Counted from the first letter of the stretch, positions 53,004-63,133 are shown. The stretch is 64,000 bases of DNA from Paracoccaceae bacterium (GCA_029243395.1 JAQWSE010000003.1:41256-105255), one strand, 5' to 3'. Numbers and translations: made by a program. Notes: a model not told the origin generated them from the letters alone.

Positions 53004-54131
53004 ATGTATAGAAGTGTATTAGTTATACTCGTTTTTTTCCAGGTAATAATCGGAGCATCACTTTGCTATGCTGATCGTTTAAAGGACTTAACCTCCATAG
53101 CTGGAATAAGATCGAATCAACTAGTTGGTTATGGAATTGTGGTTGGTTTGAATGGAACCGGTGACGGTAATATTGGTCTGACTCTTCAATCAATGCAATC
53201 AATGGTCTCTCGGTTTGGCCTCGTTACCGACACTTCTGGTTTGAATGGTTCAAATACTGCTGCAGTGATGGTTACTGCAGACATGTCTGCTTTTGTGAAA
53301 CCAGGTCAAACGCTCGATATTACCGTTTCCACCTTGGGAAAAGCAAATTCCCTTCGTGGTGGTACCCTTCTCATGACACCACTGCTAGGAGCTGATGGAG
53401 AAACCTATGCAATAGCCCAAGGTAATCTCGTAGTTGGAGGATTAGGAGTCACAGGACAGGACGGATCCTCAGTGGTAGTCAATATTCCTACTGTAGGGAG
53501 AGTACCTAGAGGGGCAACCGTTGAAAAACTTGTTGAGACTCCGTTCCTTCAGTCGGACAATATAATTCTGAACCTACATCAAGGGGATTTTAGTACTTCG
53601 TTGGAAGTATCGAACGCCATAAACGAAATTTTTGGCCCAGATGTGGCTATACCTTTAGATGCTTCTTCTATAAAGGTAAGATCCCCCAAAGATCCTTCCC
53701 AAAAGGTAGCTTTTGTAAGCCTACTTGAAAATATTGAAGTGGAACCGGCTAGGCCAAAAGCTAAAGTCATAGTTAACGCCAGAACTGGAACAATTGTCAT
53801 AGGCGGTGACGTAAGAGTAACACCAGCTGTAGTAACACATGGCTCCATGACTGTAAGAGTTAATGAAGATCAGAATGTTACTCCAAACAACAATGTTGCT
53901 ATGAATTCAGATCAAGTAGTTGTCACTCCAGGTGATGCTACCGTCACACCAGATACTGAAATAGGGGTAGACGAAGAAGTCGCCAAAGCATTCATTTTCG
54001 ATCCTGGAGTAGAATTATCTGAGATTGTAGAATCCATTAATGCTGTTGGGGCAAGCGCATCAGACTTGGTAGCAATCTTAGAGGCCCTTCGCGAAGCAGG
54101 ATCTCTCAGAGCAGAATTGATCATTATTTAG
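53004..54131 (+). CDS. flgI: Flagellar P-ring protein FlgI
   Basis: A 375-residue periplasmic protein with a signal peptide (to about residue 24), then [62 protein letters not shown] is in the C-terminal part. It ends [21 protein letters not shown]. Standard length. It forms the P ring; its chaperone FlgA is encoded 10 kb upstream. Confidence 0.96.
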   Translation: MYRSVLVILVFFQVIIGASLCYADRLKDLTSIAGIRSNQLVGYGIVVGLNGTGDGNIGLTLQSMQSMVSRFGLVTDTSGLNGSNTAAVMVTADMSAFVKPGQTLDITVSTLGKANSLRGGTLLMTPLLGADGETYAIAQGNLVVGGLGVTGQDGSSVVVNIPTVGRVPRGATVEKLVETPFLQSDNIILNLHQGDFSTSLEVSNAINEIFGPDVAIPLDASSIKVRSPKDPSQKVAFVSLLENIEVEPARPKAKVIVNARTGTIVIGGDVRVTPAVVTHGSMTVRVNEDQNVTPNNNVAMNSDQVVVTPGDATVTPDTEIGVDEEVAKAFIFDPGVELSEIVESINAVGASASDLVAILEALREAGSLRAELIII

Positions 54132-54139
54132 GTGGAACT

Positions 54140-54457
54140 TTGTCAATCATTTCAGATATAAAATTACCAGAGCAAAGTGGTTTCTCCTTATTTGAAAGGA
54201 ACCAAGAGAATTTGGAATTATCCCAAGTTGCAGAAGAATTTGAGGCTCTATTCGTTGCACAAATGCTTAAACAGGTTCACAAAAGCAAACTTGCCGAAGG
54301 TATATTTGATAGTTCATCACAAAAAACATATCAATCCCTTCTAGATCAAGAATGGAGTAGAACTCTCTCAACAAATGCTAGTTTTGGGATAGCAGAGGCG
54401 ATTAAATTACAATTCAAAGATTATATGCCCAAATCGGTAAACACACCAGATGTCTAG
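54140..54457 (+). CDS. flgJ: Rod-binding protein FlgJ (rod domain only)
   Basis: A 105-residue protein with the FlgJ N-terminal rod-binding domain only: ELSQVAEEFEALFVAQMLKQVHKSKLAEGIFDSSSQKTYQSLLDQEWSRTLS. The muramidase domain of enteric FlgJ is absent, as is common in Alphaproteobacteria, so another hydrolase must open the wall. The start is a TTG with an AGGTGG site 6 nt upstream. It overlaps flgK by 8 nt. Confidence 0.88.
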   Translation: MSIISDIKLPEQSGFSLFERNQENLELSQVAEEFEALFVAQMLKQVHKSKLAEGIFDSSSQKTYQSLLDQEWSRTLSTNASFGIAEAIKLQFKDYMPKSVNTPDV

Positions 54458-57400
54458 TCTATTCGATATAGGAAAGAGCGGATTACAGTCCTACCGCCAA
54501 TCTTTAGCGGTAACAGGACAAAATATCGCTAATATAAATACCGATGGATATAAAAGGCGGGAAGCAGGATTAGAAGAAATCACTGCAAGTCAAGGCGGTA
54601 TTACAGGAATTGCCAATCAATCAGGATTGGGCGTGAGAGTTGATGCTATTAGAAGATCCTTTGATGCCTATTTAATTGATCGCAATCGTAGTGCCACAGC
54701 TTACTATGAGGCTGAAAGTTCCTTTCTCAATAAACTTAAAGAATTAGAAGACATGATGCTTCCCTCAGATTCTAATCTGGGAATAGTAATGGGAAGATTC
54801 TTCAACTCCCTTCAGGAAGTAGCAGCAGCACCAGGTGATGTGGCTCCTCGAACCGTAGCCCTTGAAATTGGTGATTTAATGGCTGGGACATTTAGATCTA
54901 CGGCCCAAGTTGTCGAAGAGGTAAAGACCGGTATATTAAAACAAGCAGAAATCGATATTACTTCTATCAACACTCTTAGTAATGAACTAGCAAACATAAA
55001 TAAAAAACTTCTAGCTGCTAGTGGTTCAAGCAATAATTCCCTGTTAGATAATAGAGATGTAGTCATTGATGAAATCAGCAAGCTTATTGAAGTTACAACT
55101 GAATTAGACACCCGCGGAACAGCCACAGTCCGGCTTGGAAAATCACAAAATGGGCCCATTCTAGTAGCTAATACCGTCAACAATCTTATGTCTGTTTCAG
55201 AAAATTTAGGATCTTTAGCCTTTTCTATATTTAGCGGAGGGAAAAATACCCCAACCTCTCAAGTGGTCAATGGAAGTCTAAGAGGATTAAGTGACTCCTT
55301 TATAATGAGTCACACAACGCTAGATGACTTAGATGAAATGGCATTTGTTTTCTCTAACACTCTCAATGCACAACATAAAGAAGGATTAGACTTAAAAGGT
55401 TCAAAAGGAATAGATCTATTTATTTCTAAGGGCTTTGAAATTAGTCAGGGAATGGCTAATTTAGGTACATTTTCAGCAGAATTAGATATTTTGGATATCC
55501 AAAAAGTAGTTCCTAAGAATATAACTTTAAGATTCAATGGCGAAGATGGTCTATGGAATGCTTACAACGAATTCGGTGAAAATTTGGGATCCGGGACTAC
55601 TAATATTCAGTTTCCCGGAATGCTTGTCAACCTTTCTGGAAATCCTCGAAATGGGGATGAAATCTTTATATTACCATCAGCTGGTTTTGCAAAGAATCTC
55701 CAGTTTTCTTTAAAAAGTGGTGATCAAATAGCAGCAGCAGCAGCAAGCCTTGTTTTTGCTGATACCAAGAACAATTCAAATATAGAATTAATAACTGAAA
55801 AATTATCCCCGGCTACAATTAATCTCAACGCAATTGAAAATGTTCTATCAAACTCTATGAGCTCTGTTGGAGCCTCTAATTTTGTTAAGAATGGCGCCAT
55901 TGCTTTTGTTCCTGCAAATAGTCCCGCAGTAGAAATTGTGAGTCTTACCCAACAATCTCAACTTACCTTTTCCATCCCAGATAAAGAACTTAAAAATGCC
56001 TCTACCCTAAAAGTGAGCATTGATGGAGGGGCCACTCATACATTTGATGTTTCTTTTGCTACAAATATGCCTGGAGAAGCCGGCTCATGGCAAGATAGTA
56101 AAGATATTTCCAATAGACTCAACAGTGGAACTATTAAGAATGCATCAGGGCAAACTCTTCAAAGTCTAGGAATGCAATCTAGTGGCGGAAGTGGAAATCT
56201 AACCATTTCTTTGGCTTCAGGTTCCTTTAATAGTGATCAAAGTCTCCAAGTATTTAGCAGTTCAATTGGCACTTCCCGCGCTAGTATTAAATCGAGGACG
56301 ACCGCATCAGATCTGCAGATATTTACTAAAGAAGGTCGACACCTAGCAGGATCGCCTCTTTCTACGGACGAAATCGCAGAGTTTATGACTGTGGGGAATG
56401 GTTTTAATAAAGGAGCAGCTTATAGAGGTGATTATCTCAATTCTATGGATCAAACTGGTTATCGGGGAATGGAGATCGATCGAAGTAGCATTAATACAAA
56501 TCAAACCATTTCTCTCGGAGGAGATGGAGCATCATCTCGTATAGTTGCTGGAACTACCTTTTTACCTTTTAGTCCAACCAATGATTGGAACTTAAAGTTA
56601 AATGAATCAAAGGAATTGAAAATCCCGGCAGGATCTTCTGCAAAATATGGGGCAGAACTGATTACAAATAATTTGTCTCAAACTGGGATAACTGCATCTG
56701 CAGAAACTAGAGTTGAGTTATGGCATGAAGGCAGCGGTGGTACAGTTAAATTTCAACTTGGTTCTAAGAGCAATGATTATGCTGAAATAGAAGCCGTGGT
56801 GTCTTCCACGAGTCTATCCGCCCTAGCTGAAAAAATTAATCAATATACCCCTAAGACAGGAGTCACAGCTACTGTTTCCAGTAACAAAGGCAGATTAATT
56901 TTGGAGAGTAATGCAGGGGAAGACATAAAATTATTGAATTTCGATTTTGATAACAAGTCTGGGAAAACCTTATCAACCAGATTAACAGACCGTTTTTCAA
57001 AGCCTATGGGTAACGTTGTATTATTAGGTGGAACCAATGGTGGAACCGCTGGTGTTGCTACCTTTTCAATGTCAGGTTCCTTCACTAATAATCAAACAGC
57101 AATTTTCACACTTGAAGGTAGTACCTTTACGTACACAGCAAATGGTAACGAAACAGCCGCTCAAGCCAGAGACCGACTATTAACAAATCCTGGAAGTGGT
57201 GAGTTTCAAGGTTCTAACGGGGAAATACTAAAAGTCATTTCAACCGGTGTTCTACAAGTTTCGAATAAAGATGGAAAGCATCTATTCAAGATTGAATCGG
57301 ATGGCACAGGCGCAGGGTTAAAAGTAACTGAAAGTAATCCCGATGGTACTTTTGCAGTTGCTGGTTTGGCCGGAAACATCCCACCAAATGCTGTTGCTTC

Positions 57401-59513
57401 CACAACAACATCAGTTACAGGAACAGCCTTAGATACTGCGCGCTACTGTGGTGAGCTTCTGTTAAGATCGAGTACATCTTTTACCGCTGATATTGCAGGT
57501 GTTGCCACAAATAGCAGTGCTGACTCAAGACTTGGAGGCCTGGTAACTATAATACCGAACACTACCGGTGAAAAAAATTCTGTTACATTTCATTCCATTG
57601 ACGGAGTTGATACAAATAGCTCTGATCCTGATGGACTAGATGCAGTTGCTGCCGCTGGATCATTCTCACTTTCTCTTCCAACAACAGGAACAGGTTCATC
57701 AATTTCTGCTACGGTGAACACCAAAGATATTACTGTTCCCTCACCAGAAAATGTGGCTAAAGCAATCGTGAAAAATATACGAAACCAAGGTGCAGTATCC
57801 TCTTTATCCGGAGTGTCTGCAATTGGAGGTGTTGCAGGAATTACTAAGTTTTCCATGTCAGGTTCTTTTACAAATAATCAAACTGCTGTTTTTAATCTGG
57901 AAGGTGGTACATTCACCTATACGGCCAACGGCAATGAAACTGCTGCACAGGCAAGAGATAGATTATTAACAAATCCTGGAATTGGAGAATTTCAGGGATC
58001 CAATGGAGAAACAATTAGCTTAGATTCATACGGAAAGCTGTTAGTTTCTGATAAAACTGGAAATCCACTTTTTACTATAGAGTCTGATGGAACAACAACA
58101 GGCCTAAAAGTCACGGAAAAATCACCAGATGGAACTTTTACTGTATCGAATTTGTCTGGAAATGTAGCCCCGAATGGATTAACAAATATCACCTCTTCAG
58201 TTGCCATGATCCTGCCCAACAATGGGGATTCAGTCTCAGTAACTTATGAAGGGAAAATCTATGCTATAACAGTATCGTATGAAAACCCAGAAACAAAAGC
58301 CAATCCAGAAATTGATGTTACTGGTGGAGAAGCTGGGAGAATTTCAGCATATTTTGATAAAGATGGAAGGTTACAAGTAGCCGCAACGGGCGGCACAATA
58401 TCTGGAGATCAAATTGAAATTAGTGATGCCACAAAAGTTGCCAACAATGTCGATGCTGCCAAGAGATTTGGTCTCAGAACTAATACTACTTATCCAACCA
58501 GGACCTTAGTAGGATCCTCCATTACTTTGTCTAGTAATGGAGCGGATTATCCAAAAACTTTGAGTACAACACTTAATGGTAGTCCAGTGACTATCACTTT
58601 GTCGTATAACGGCACTAATTACTCCTTAAGTTCTTCAAGTGGTTCTTTATCAGCAACCTTTTCTGATACCGGATCTACTACAACTACAAAAACTGCTAAT
58701 AAAATTATCTTAAAATCCTCCTCAAACACAGGGACGTTAACTTTACCAACAGATTCGAACACGGAATCTTTGGGTTTTAAAGTGCTTGATTATAAGTTAG
58801 AGCTTTCTGGTCAAAATCTGGACATAATTTCAAAAACAGATAAAGTAATTCAAATAACTGCTTCGGGATCTAGTTTAGCCGAAAATAGAATTAAAATCTC
58901 AAATCTCCCTAATGAAGATTTAATTGTTCTCCTTACAGGTTCAGGGGCTAGAAAATTGGCTGCTAACTACGACCTAGCCGTGCCTAATGCCATCCCAACT
59001 GAAGAAGATTTTACTGTCAAAGTCATGGATAATCTGAGTACTCTTATTGAGATATTTGATACTAATACCGGACATTCCATAGCTACCAGAATATTGGACG
59101 GTTCCCGCGCAACAGAAGCAGTTGGCCAAAAACTTCAATTAACAGGGAAAGCGACAAAGGATGATTCTTTTTTCATCTCTCCTAATCTAAATTCTGCCGG
59201 TGACGCTCGTAACCTAGATGCTATTCTAGCAAAACAAAATTCGGACGCTTATTCTGCAGGAAGTGGTAGCTTCCAGGAAATATTTGCCCAAATAGTTTCT
59301 AAAGTAGGTTCAAGCGTGAATTCAGCTAATTTATCCAAAAATGCAGCAGACGCCCAAATGAATGCAACTGCAGAAGCAGAAGCCCAATTCTCAGGTGTCA
59401 GCCTAGATACCGAGGCGGCTAATTTGCTAGAGCAACAACAGGCTTATCAAGCTTCGGCACGCATCTTGCAGACCGCTAGAGAACTTTTTGATACATTACT
59501 ACAGTCAGTTTAA
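54450..59513 (+). CDS. flgK: Hook-filament junction protein FlgK (HAP1), giant form
   Basis: A 1687-residue FlgK, about three times the enteric length. The N-terminal SLFDIGKSGLQSYRQSLAVTGQNIANINTDGYKRREAGLEEI and C-terminal SGVSLDTEAANLLEQQQAYQASARILQTARELFDTLLQSV are conserved HAP1 ends. The centre (about residues 400-1550) is beta-rich and contains two 120-residue copies of one module (residues 871-990 and 1133-1252). It overlaps flgJ by 8 nt. The reading frame is intact throughout. Confidence 0.93.
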   Translation: MSSLFDIGKSGLQSYRQSLAVTGQNIANINTDGYKRREAGLEEITASQGGITGIANQSGLGVRVDAIRRSFDAYLIDRNRSATAYYEAESSFLNKLKELEDMMLPSDSNLGIVMGRFFNSLQEVAAAPGDVAPRTVALEIGDLMAGTFRSTAQVVEEVKTGILKQAEIDITSINTLSNELANINKKLLAASGSSNNSLLDNRDVVIDEISKLIEVTTELDTRGTATVRLGKSQNGPILVANTVNNLMSVSENLGSLAFSIFSGGKNTPTSQVVNGSLRGLSDSFIMSHTTLDDLDEMAFVFSNTLNAQHKEGLDLKGSKGIDLFISKGFEISQGMANLGTFSAELDILDIQKVVPKNITLRFNGEDGLWNAYNEFGENLGSGTTNIQFPGMLVNLSGNPRNGDEIFILPSAGFAKNLQFSLKSGDQIAAAAASLVFADTKNNSNIELITEKLSPATINLNAIENVLSNSMSSVGASNFVKNGAIAFVPANSPAVEIVSLTQQSQLTFSIPDKELKNASTLKVSIDGGATHTFDVSFATNMPGEAGSWQDSKDISNRLNSGTIKNASGQTLQSLGMQSSGGSGNLTISLASGSFNSDQSLQVFSSSIGTSRASIKSRTTASDLQIFTKEGRHLAGSPLSTDEIAEFMTVGNGFNKGAAYRGDYLNSMDQTGYRGMEIDRSSINTNQTISLGGDGASSRIVAGTTFLPFSPTNDWNLKLNESKELKIPAGSSAKYGAELITNNLSQTGITASAETRVELWHEGSGGTVKFQLGSKSNDYAEIEAVVSSTSLSALAEKINQYTPKTGVTATVSSNKGRLILESNAGEDIKLLNFDFDNKSGKTLSTRLTDRFSKPMGNVVLLGGTNGGTAGVATFSMSGSFTNNQTAIFTLEGSTFTYTANGNETAAQARDRLLTNPGSGEFQGSNGEILKVISTGVLQVSNKDGKHLFKIESDGTGAGLKVTESNPDGTFAVAGLAGNIPPNAVASTTTSVTGTALDTARYCGELLLRSSTSFTADIAGVATNSSADSRLGGLVTIIPNTTGEKNSVTFHSIDGVDTNSSDPDGLDAVAAAGSFSLSLPTTGTGSSISATVNTKDITVPSPENVAKAIVKNIRNQGAVSSLSGVSAIGGVAGITKFSMSGSFTNNQTAVFNLEGGTFTYTANGNETAAQARDRLLTNPGIGEFQGSNGETISLDSYGKLLVSDKTGNPLFTIESDGTTTGLKVTEKSPDGTFTVSNLSGNVAPNGLTNITSSVAMILPNNGDSVSVTYEGKIYAITVSYENPETKANPEIDVTGGEAGRISAYFDKDGRLQVAATGGTISGDQIEISDATKVANNVDAAKRFGLRTNTTYPTRTLVGSSITLSSNGADYPKTLSTTLNGSPVTITLSYNGTNYSLSSSSGSLSATFSDTGSTTTTKTANKIILKSSSNTGTLTLPTDSNTESLGFKVLDYKLELSGQNLDIISKTDKVIQITASGSSLAENRIKISNLPNEDLIVLLTGSGARKLAANYDLAVPNAIPTEEDFTVKVMDNLSTLIEIFDTNTGHSIATRILDGSRATEAVGQKLQLTGKATKDDSFFISPNLNSAGDARNLDAILAKQNSDAYSAGSGSFQEIFAQIVSKVGSSVNSANLSKNAADAQMNATAEAEAQFSGVSLDTEAANLLEQQQAYQASARILQTARELFDTLLQSV
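57060..57419 (+). repeat. Internal duplication in flgK, copy A
   Basis: This 360-nt unit codes for a 120-residue module that starts FSMSGSFTNNQTA and contains FTYTANGNETAAQARDRL near its centre. It is repeated 786 nt downstream with many synonymous changes. Confidence 0.85.
57846..58205 (+). repeat. Internal duplication in flgK, copy B
   Basis: Second copy of the 120-residue module, 262 codons after copy A and in the same frame. The protein is well conserved in its first 60 residues (identical FTYTANGNETAAQARDRLL and LTNPG, GEFQGSNGE), while the DNA differs at many third positions. Confidence 0.85.
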
Positions 59514-59521
59514 GGCCATAA

Positions 59522-60799
59522 ATGCAAATAAGTCAGAAACTATTTAATCAGCAAGCTATCAACAACTTTGCAAAGTTAGATACTGAAATACAGAAAATCC
59601 AAGAAAAGGTTTCGACTGGAAAGAATATTCTTTCAGCATCTGATGATCCAGTTGCCGCTGTCAGTTTATCTGTAGCTAAAGAACAAAAAGAACTTTTACA
59701 AAGATATACTGATAACGCAGATGCCGCTGATGCGAGATTGTCTCTAGCTGATGTAAGTATTCAAGAGACGGTTAATACACTAAGACGTATTACTGAATTA
59801 TCTATTCAAGCTGGGAGCGGTACCGTAAACGAAACTGCTATTTTAAAAGAAATTGATGCTCTAACCGAAGTTGTTGTAGAAATCGCTAATAATAGAGATG
59901 CTCAGGGTCAAGCAGTATTTTCAGGTTTTAAAACAAATCTTGTCCCCTTTCAGAAAGAATTAGATGGAAGTGTGAATTACGTAGGCGATAGAGGTCAACA
60001 TACGGTTCAAATATCTGAAAGCATGAAAGTCAAAACATCTGTGGATGGTGGAACAACCTTTATGGCGGTGCCTACAGAATCTGGAGTTAAGTCAGTTTTT
60101 GAAATCATTGAAAATAGTAGAAATGCCGTTAAAACAGCAAGTCAATTTAAGAGACAAGGTTCAGCTGCTGGTCATGCTGAAATTAACTTTGTTTTGCCTC
60201 CTGATCCACAGGAGTGGACATTCACACTGACAGGCAGCAAGGGTGGAGTAGCCATTACATCCTCCGTTGCACAAGGAAAAGTTTCCAGCTTGGTAACAGA
60301 AATCAACAAAAACACAGAATTTACGGGTATTACAGCGACAGAAAACACCGAAACTGGTGCCATTGTCCTAAAAGAGAATTTTGCTGGTGAAATTATCATG
60401 AAGGATATCAAAATCAAAGGAAATGACTTTGGTACCGATAATGTAACATCTTATGCCAAATTTGATAGCTACGACGGCATGGGAGAACTGGTTGGAGCTA
60501 CGAGGCACATTACAGATACTGATCAATTAATTTCTTCTTCAGTGAATTTTCTCGAAAACGCTACCTCCCATCTTGGAGATCAATTGGCTGTTGTGGGAGC
60601 TCAAATGAATAAACTCGGCCAACAAAAAGAGATATTGGCTGAGCGTCAAATTCTCGTCACTGAAAAAATTGGTGACTTAGGTGATGCTGATTTAGCAGAG
60701 CTTATTACTAGGCTTCAGATGCTCCTTTTAAGTAAAGAAGCCTCTCAGGCTACTTTTTCTAAGATAGGAAAGCAAACTTTGTTTGATTTTATAAGGTAA
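59522..60799 (+). CDS. flgL: Hook-filament junction protein FlgL (HAP3)
   Basis: A 425-residue flagellin-like junction protein. The N-terminal FNQQAINNFAKLDTEIQKIQEKVSTGKNILSASDDPVAAVSLS and the C-terminal NKLGQQKEILAERQILVTEKIGDLGDADLAELITRLQMLLLSKEASQATFSKIGKQTLFDFI are the FlgL ends. It is about 100 residues longer than the enteric protein owing to a central insert. It lies 8 nt after flgK. Confidence 0.92.
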   Translation: MQISQKLFNQQAINNFAKLDTEIQKIQEKVSTGKNILSASDDPVAAVSLSVAKEQKELLQRYTDNADAADARLSLADVSIQETVNTLRRITELSIQAGSGTVNETAILKEIDALTEVVVEIANNRDAQGQAVFSGFKTNLVPFQKELDGSVNYVGDRGQHTVQISESMKVKTSVDGGTTFMAVPTESGVKSVFEIIENSRNAVKTASQFKRQGSAAGHAEINFVLPPDPQEWTFTLTGSKGGVAITSSVAQGKVSSLVTEINKNTEFTGITATENTETGAIVLKENFAGEIIMKDIKIKGNDFGTDNVTSYAKFDSYDGMGELVGATRHITDTDQLISSSVNFLENATSHLGDQLAVVGAQMNKLGQQKEILAERQILVTEKIGDLGDADLAELITRLQMLLLSKEASQATFSKIGKQTLFDFIR

Positions 60800-60830
60800 A
60801 TAGCATGTTTTTAACTGAAATAAAACAATT

Positions 60831-60846
60831 TGGCATAGAATGTGCA
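60831..60846 (+). promoter_or_regulatory. Sigma-54 promoter candidate for the flagellin gene
   Basis: TGGCATAGAATGTGCA has GG and GC exactly 12 nt apart, in the 112-nt gap between flgL and flagellin, and would give a leader of about 55 nt. No sigma-28 box (TAAA-N15-GCCGATAA) was seen in the same gap. Confidence 0.6.
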
Positions 60847-60911
60847 GAAAACAAGATAACGATAACCGGTCATTATGACCATAATATCCTTACGAGTGTA
60901 AAGGTGATGAT

Positions 60912-63083
60912 ATGACGAATATATTGACGAATAGTGCAGCTTTAAAATCTTTGTACCATTTACAAAGAAATGAAGGCACAGCCACACAAGCCACTGAGCG
61001 ATTAGCTTCTGGCAAAAGGCTTAATAAAGCTGGTGATGATGCTGCTGGTGCTGCTATCGTAAATAGAATGACATCCCAAATCAACGGTATGGAAGTAGCC
61101 ATCCGAAATGCAGGAGACGCTATATCCATGGCTCAAACTGCAGAAGGGGCTCTCAATGAAGTTTCAGAAATACTTCAAAGAATGAGAGAACTCGGAGTTC
61201 AGGCAGCTAACGGTACATATAGTGGTGCGGACAGGGTAGCCCTTAATGAAGAAGTTGGCTCTCTCAAAAAAGAACTTATCCGTATTTCGGAAGCCACCCA
61301 GTTTAATACTTCTAAACTTCTTAATGGTACATTCCAGGATACAGAATTTGAAATTGGTTATGACGAAAGTCCACAGCACACTCATACTTTAAGTATTGAG
61401 AATGTTAAACCAACAGCTTTGGGAATTTGGTCATCATCTAGTCAATTGGAAAAGACTGCAACTGTTGCCTCTTCAATCGATGCTGGTACAGTTACAACTT
61501 CAGCAACCCACGGATTTGAAGTCGGTGATATTGTTACTTATGAAATTCCGTCAGGATCCACAGCGATTTCAGGTTTGGTATCAGGACGTCAGTATAAAAT
61601 TGTAGAACCCCTCGCAGCGAATACTTTTGGATTGACGGATGTAGAGAATACACCTTCCAATGATCCGGACGATAATATTATTGCTTTTGATGGAGCAGCA
61701 ACATTTACAGGTGCAGGAACTAAATTCCATTTAGCTAATATTGCTGGATCTCCTTCAACAACAGCATCTAATACTACGACAGCCTTAAATTCTTTAACCA
61801 ATAAAGATGAGACCCTTAAAGTCTACGGTTATGTGGGTGATGCGACCATCAGTTACGCAACTGGTGCTACCTCAAAAGAGATAGGAGAAGCTATTACCGC
61901 ACAAAGTGGTACAACAGGTGTTACAGCATACGCTGAAACAAATGTAAGACTAACTGTCACTCCTGACTCCAACACTTCAGCTTCAACCATTATTACTTTT
62001 GAGTTAACCGGGATGAACTCCACTGCTAAGGTGGTAAGTTCTACCGTTAATTTTGGAACTATTAATGGAAACACCTTGGCTGATCTGACCGATTTACGGG
62101 ACAAAATCAATGGTTTTACTGGGGATACAGGTGTTCAAGCAAAATTATCTGCTGATAAGCAAACATTAGATCTCAGATCACCAGATGGCTACGACATAAA
62201 AATTGATAATTATGATATGCCTACTGTTACCTCATCAGCCATTTTACCTGGGACAACAAATAATGTGGCTATAGACGCAGCTACCAATGGAACTTTTACC
62301 GCTGCTGCTGTCCATGGCCTAGCTGTTGGCGATGCTATCCGATGTATTACATCAGATGGAACTATCCGACTAGGCGGTGGAGCTTCTTCAGCCCAGTTAA
62401 ACCCTGCAGACATTTATTATGTTGCTTCTGTTGCTACAACATCGACATTCACGCTAGAGAATGCATCTGGAACTGCAGTTACAGTAACAACTGCCTCTGA
62501 AGCAGATAAGCTCTTTTTTGAAAAAGTAGAAAAAACCCTTAATGTTCAAACACTTGATCGTGATTTAACTGCAAAAGGAGGCCCAGTCGCACTCCATGAC
62601 GATAGTCTAACAGGTACTGCCGAGCTACCTAATACCGCTAGTTCATGCAGAGTAAGTGGTCAGCTTATTTATCAGTCACCAAACGTGTTTACAATTACAA
62701 CACCAGAAACTTTATCTACATCGTCGAAGGCCTTGCATAGAGATGCCGCTCCAGCAGCTTCCCTAACTAGAATATCAGACGTCAATGTGAAAACAGTGAT
62801 GGGTGCTCAAAGGCTGCTATCAGCAGTGGATGGTGCACTAAGGAGAGTTGATGCTGAACGTGGCGACTTGGGTGCGACCATGAATAGAATGGAACACACT
62901 ATCGACAACCTATCTAATATTGTTGTGAATACCAAGATTTCACGTAGTAGAATGCGAGATGCCGATATGGCTGCAGAATCTATCGAGCTAACGAAAGGTA
63001 GAATCCTACAGCAAGCTGCAACTTCTATGTTGTCCCAAGCAAATAGATCAATGCAGTCAGTACTAGAATTACTACAGGGATAA
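60912..63083 (+). CDS. fliC: Flagellin, long form with inserted domains
   Basis: A 723-residue flagellin. The N-terminal ERLASGKRLNKAGDDAAGAAIVNRMTSQINGMEVAIRNAGDAISMAQTAEGALNEVSEILQRMRELGVQAANGTYS and C-terminal MRDADMAAESIELTKGRILQQAATSMLSQANRSMQSVLELLQG are the conserved D0/D1 ends, including the toll-like-receptor-5-region pattern. The central 450 residues hold two copies of a small beta module with HGFEVGD (from residue 189) and HGLAVGD (from residue 454). It is followed by a strong terminator. A second flagellin gene enters at the right edge. Confidence 0.95.
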   Translation: MTNILTNSAALKSLYHLQRNEGTATQATERLASGKRLNKAGDDAAGAAIVNRMTSQINGMEVAIRNAGDAISMAQTAEGALNEVSEILQRMRELGVQAANGTYSGADRVALNEEVGSLKKELIRISEATQFNTSKLLNGTFQDTEFEIGYDESPQHTHTLSIENVKPTALGIWSSSSQLEKTATVASSIDAGTVTTSATHGFEVGDIVTYEIPSGSTAISGLVSGRQYKIVEPLAANTFGLTDVENTPSNDPDDNIIAFDGAATFTGAGTKFHLANIAGSPSTTASNTTTALNSLTNKDETLKVYGYVGDATISYATGATSKEIGEAITAQSGTTGVTAYAETNVRLTVTPDSNTSASTIITFELTGMNSTAKVVSSTVNFGTINGNTLADLTDLRDKINGFTGDTGVQAKLSADKQTLDLRSPDGYDIKIDNYDMPTVTSSAILPGTTNNVAIDAATNGTFTAAAVHGLAVGDAIRCITSDGTIRLGGGASSAQLNPADIYYVASVATTSTFTLENASGTAVTVTTASEADKLFFEKVEKTLNVQTLDRDLTAKGGPVALHDDSLTGTAELPNTASSCRVSGQLIYQSPNVFTITTPETLSTSSKALHRDAAPAASLTRISDVNVKTVMGAQRLLSAVDGALRRVDAERGDLGATMNRMEHTIDNLSNIVVNTKISRSRMRDADMAAESIELTKGRILQQAATSMLSQANRSMQSVLELLQG

Positions 63084-63099
63084 AAAATAATTTTTAATT

Positions 63100-63133
63100 A
63101 AAAAAAGGCCCTGCTATGCGGGGCCTTTTTTTA
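63100..63133 (+). terminator. Rho-independent terminator after flagellin
   Basis: The stem AGGCCCTGC/GCGGGGCCT (63106-63114 and 63118-63126, loop TAT, one G-T pair) is followed by a T7 run. It lies 22 nt after the flagellin stop and ends the flagellin transcript. Confidence 0.92.

Noticed and set aside
46898..59513. Giant FlgE and FlgK as gene fusions or assembly chimeras
   Set aside because: Both reading frames are continuous and both ends of each protein are the correct family ends; operon order is intact.
60851..60866. Possible sigma-28 -10 element (AACGATAA) before flagellin
   Set aside because: No TAAA occurs about 15 nt upstream, whereas a correctly spaced -24/-12 pair is present nearby.
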